Of a DNA stretch of 64,000 nucleotides, positions 61,781 to 64,000 are shown one piece after another; position 1 is the stretch's first letter, and each line of letters begins with the position of its first letter. This DNA is from Zygnema cylindricum (lineage: Eukaryota; Streptophyta; Zygnematophyceae; Zygnematales; Zygnemataceae): assembly GCA_037447655.1 (NCBI GenBank), contig JBBHKE010001626.1, positions 62,001 through 126,000 of the forward strand. Reading direction: 5' to 3'. A program made the translations under genes and the position numbers. The notes below the pieces were generated by a model. That model saw only the letters and a program-made list of their open reading frames with translations. It did not search any database and was not told where the DNA came from.

Positions 61781-63807
61781 TGTCACAATATTGTAAAACA
61801 AAGAGTGCCCTCTCAGTAACAGGCATCAAGTACTGCCTTTGAAGCTGTTATTGCCTTTAAGGCTGTTTTTCTTTCAACAAAATTTTGTAATTTTTATTGC
61901 TCACAAAACTTGTAGAACACTTTTAATTTTTTGCTCTGGTTATCAGATCCGTGTGGAAATCGAGTCGCTATTTGACGGGTAAGAATTCTTTGAGCTGTTG
62001 ACGAGGGCACGTTTTGAGGAATTCAACAACGACCTTTTCAGGAAACTCATGGGTCCTGTGAAGAAAGCAATGGATGACGCTAAATTGTCAAAAAAAAGAG
62101 ATTCACAAGATTGTGCTTGTCGGTTGAAGAACTCAGGTTGTAAATGGATTGGAACTCTTAGGGGGGAAATTTTGAAGGTCACGTGTGTTTTCTTACTCAG
62201 TGTGGATTGTGACGAATTGAAACCCTTACAAGTCTTTTTTTTTGGGTGGTATAGGATCCCCAAAGTTCAACAGCTGGGAGATATTTGAATCCCAAAGTTC
62301 AACAGCTGTTGAAGGACTGTTTTGACAGAAAGGACTGTTTTGACAAAAGGGAACCAAGCAAGGGTGTGAACCTGGACGAAGCAGTTGCCAATGGTGCGGA
62401 AGTCTAGCGTGGAACTTTCAGTGGAGAAAAAAATGAACTCGAAGGTGAGTCCCCTTTGTTTACTGTTGGGAAAAGGCTCCTCGCCAAAATTGAGGCCATT
62501 CAGTGTTTCACATTCACAGGTCTGTGACAATGTTTGATGGAGTGACTCCTTCGGTGCTTTTCCCTAAACTGTGTAGTATTTGGTTTTTGATGGAGCTCTT
62601 TTTGGTCCTTGCAAGTATTATTTAAATCAATGTCACTCCACTTACCTTGGGTATTGAGACTGTTAGTGGAGTGATGACTAAGCTTATCGTGGAACAGAAG
62701 TATTCCCACAAAGAAGTCCAAAACATTTATAAGGTATCATGACCAACAGACGACAGTTTCTTCAGTTACAACTCTTAAATTGGAATTTCACCAGTTGTTG
62801 GAGAATTCGCTATTCGGTTAGAACATTTTTACTTCGATTTTTTACCTTTAATGATGTTGTTAGAATGTTGGTAGTGTTGAGTGTCATTCTATAATCATAT
62901 TTGTGCAGATGAACATAATTTTATTTCTATTATAATAAAAAAGAATTTCGTTTATGGAGTCTTTGAGCAATTGTTTTTAATATGTATGGAAGCTTTCTAA
63001 GTAACATGCTTTGGCATGAAAACTTTTACCATAGCATTTTCCCTTTTCTTTTAGGTATTTGAAGGAGAGAGGAGTATAATCAAGGACTGCCATGAGCTTA
63101 GAAAGTTTGATTTGAATGGCATACATACAGCGGCTCGGTCGGCATTTTATAACCGTCAATCTTGTCTTCTATGTCAGCTTGTTTGTTAAATAACCTTGAT
63201 GCTTAAACTTTAGAGCCTATATGTTTTAGTCGGTACGTAAGAGAATAACGCGGACTAGAAATGTTTGATTTTTTTACTTTTGCTACATTTGTTTTTTCCA
63301 GCAGTGGTTTGCCTCAAATTGAGGTCACATTTGAGGTCGACGTCAACGCTATTTTGAATGCGAAGGCTGAGTATAAGGGTATGGGTAAGGCTAAGAAGAT
63401 TACCATCACAAATGACAATGGCCGGCTCACCCAAGTTGAAATTGATATAATGGTGATGGAGGCTGAGAAATTTGCCGAGGAGGACAAAAACACAAAAGAA
63501 AGTATAGGAGCCCGGAATTCTCTAGACACATATGTATATAACATGAAAAATCAAGTAGAGGATAAGGAAAAATTGGCTGAATAATTGGAGCACGAAGACA
63601 AAGAGGCTATATCCATAGCTGTTAAAGAGGCGATAAAATGTATTGATAAGAATTGGTCGGCTGAGAAAAAGCAAGCACTATGAACAGAAGTTGAAAGAGT
63701 TGGAGGGCATCTGTAATCCCATTTTTAGGAAAGTATACCAAAAATTTGGAGGTCCTTCTTCAGAAAGAACCTCAAAGGATGAACGAGATGATCAGAAGGA
63801 ATTGTGA

Positions 63808-64000
63808 GAGGCCTAGTGGGAGTCTCAAATCTCTAGATTGAAATTATGTGTGCTCTATAGCTACGCGAATCTACAGATCCACTAAGCTCTCTATGATAAA
63901 ATCAAGTTTTTTAATATAACAAACCACCTGTGCCACCTAGGCACTCACTCAGATCGAATACACCACAGTATAGTCCCAACTTCCTTGCATCGATAGCAAA
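63808..64000. other. 3' flank of the BiP pseudogene
   Basis: No further gene is visible before the window ends. Confidence 0.4.

Overview
The window is plant-lineage (streptophyte) nuclear DNA: spliced genes, large repeat-filled intergenic stretches and a 10-base N gap at 10135-10144. Four host genes can be supported. They are a protein phosphatase inhibitor-2-like gene (minus strand, 242-2107), a complete ESCRT-I VPS23/TSG101 homologue (plus, 23105-26482), a complete fucosyltransferase-like type II membrane glycosyltransferase (minus, 30342-33756), and the 3' exons of an unidentified gene ending in a PCNA-interacting motif (minus, 48123-49948). A fifth, BiP (ER Hsp70), is an intron-containing pseudogene (54366-63807). 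Inhibitor-2, VPS23 and BiP all resemble plant forms. A charophyte alga such as Chara would fit the compact genes and heavy MITE load, but that is inference from memory only.

Most of the DNA is transposable-element sequence in nested layers. Several non-autonomous DNA families could be worked out by comparing copies inside the window. (1) PIF/Harbinger-like elements have termini GGGTNNNNTTCCATCA and 3-bp TAA/TTA/TCA target duplications. Full copies or composites lie at 5109-5846, 11557-13050, 15554-16328, 16814-22377, 35079-36476, 35719-36413, 40370-44300 and 46044-46715. (2) A second GGGT family has termini near GGGTACGTCCCCATGTA: 13106-14835, 34302-35075, 51552-52350 and 52942-53880. (3) Stowaway-like elements have termini CACCGNNAATCGYTATTAGCG between TA dinucleotides; ten copies. 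(4) hAT elements with exact 8-bp target duplications lie at 13953-14699 and 17143-17648. (5) A long-arm foldback element (6677-7757) sits inside a larger terminal-inverted-repeat element (6393-9184). (6) A Helitron 3' end lies at 41141 on the minus strand.

Two LTR retrotransposons are well resolved. A gag-only (TR-GAG type) element on the minus strand (18074-22353) sits inside a Harbinger-like MITE. A young Ty1/copia element (55500-61348) has 553-bp LTRs that differ at three positions. It lies in an exon of the BiP pseudogene, flanked by the 5-bp duplication AGATG, and its single reading frame carries four in-frame stops. A decayed copia gag with primer-binding site lies at 44304-45790.

Region by region: 0-3.7 kb is the inhibitor-2 gene and an ACGT-box-rich upstream region; 3.7-22.4 kb is nested transposons with one tRNA-Leu-like sequence; 22.4-33.8 kb is the gene-bearing island (VPS23, glycosyltransferase); 34-47.3 kb is nested transposons, a Helitron fragment and a GC-rich higher-order minisatellite; 48-50 kb is the PIP-box gene with a 650-bp GA microsatellite in an intron; 51.5-53.9 kb is MITEs; 54.4-63.8 kb is the BiP pseudogene split by copia. 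No prokaryote-type system, CRISPR array or rRNA was seen. The most unusual signal is a central stem-loop kept in most copies of MITE family 1 although the stem sequence differs between copies.
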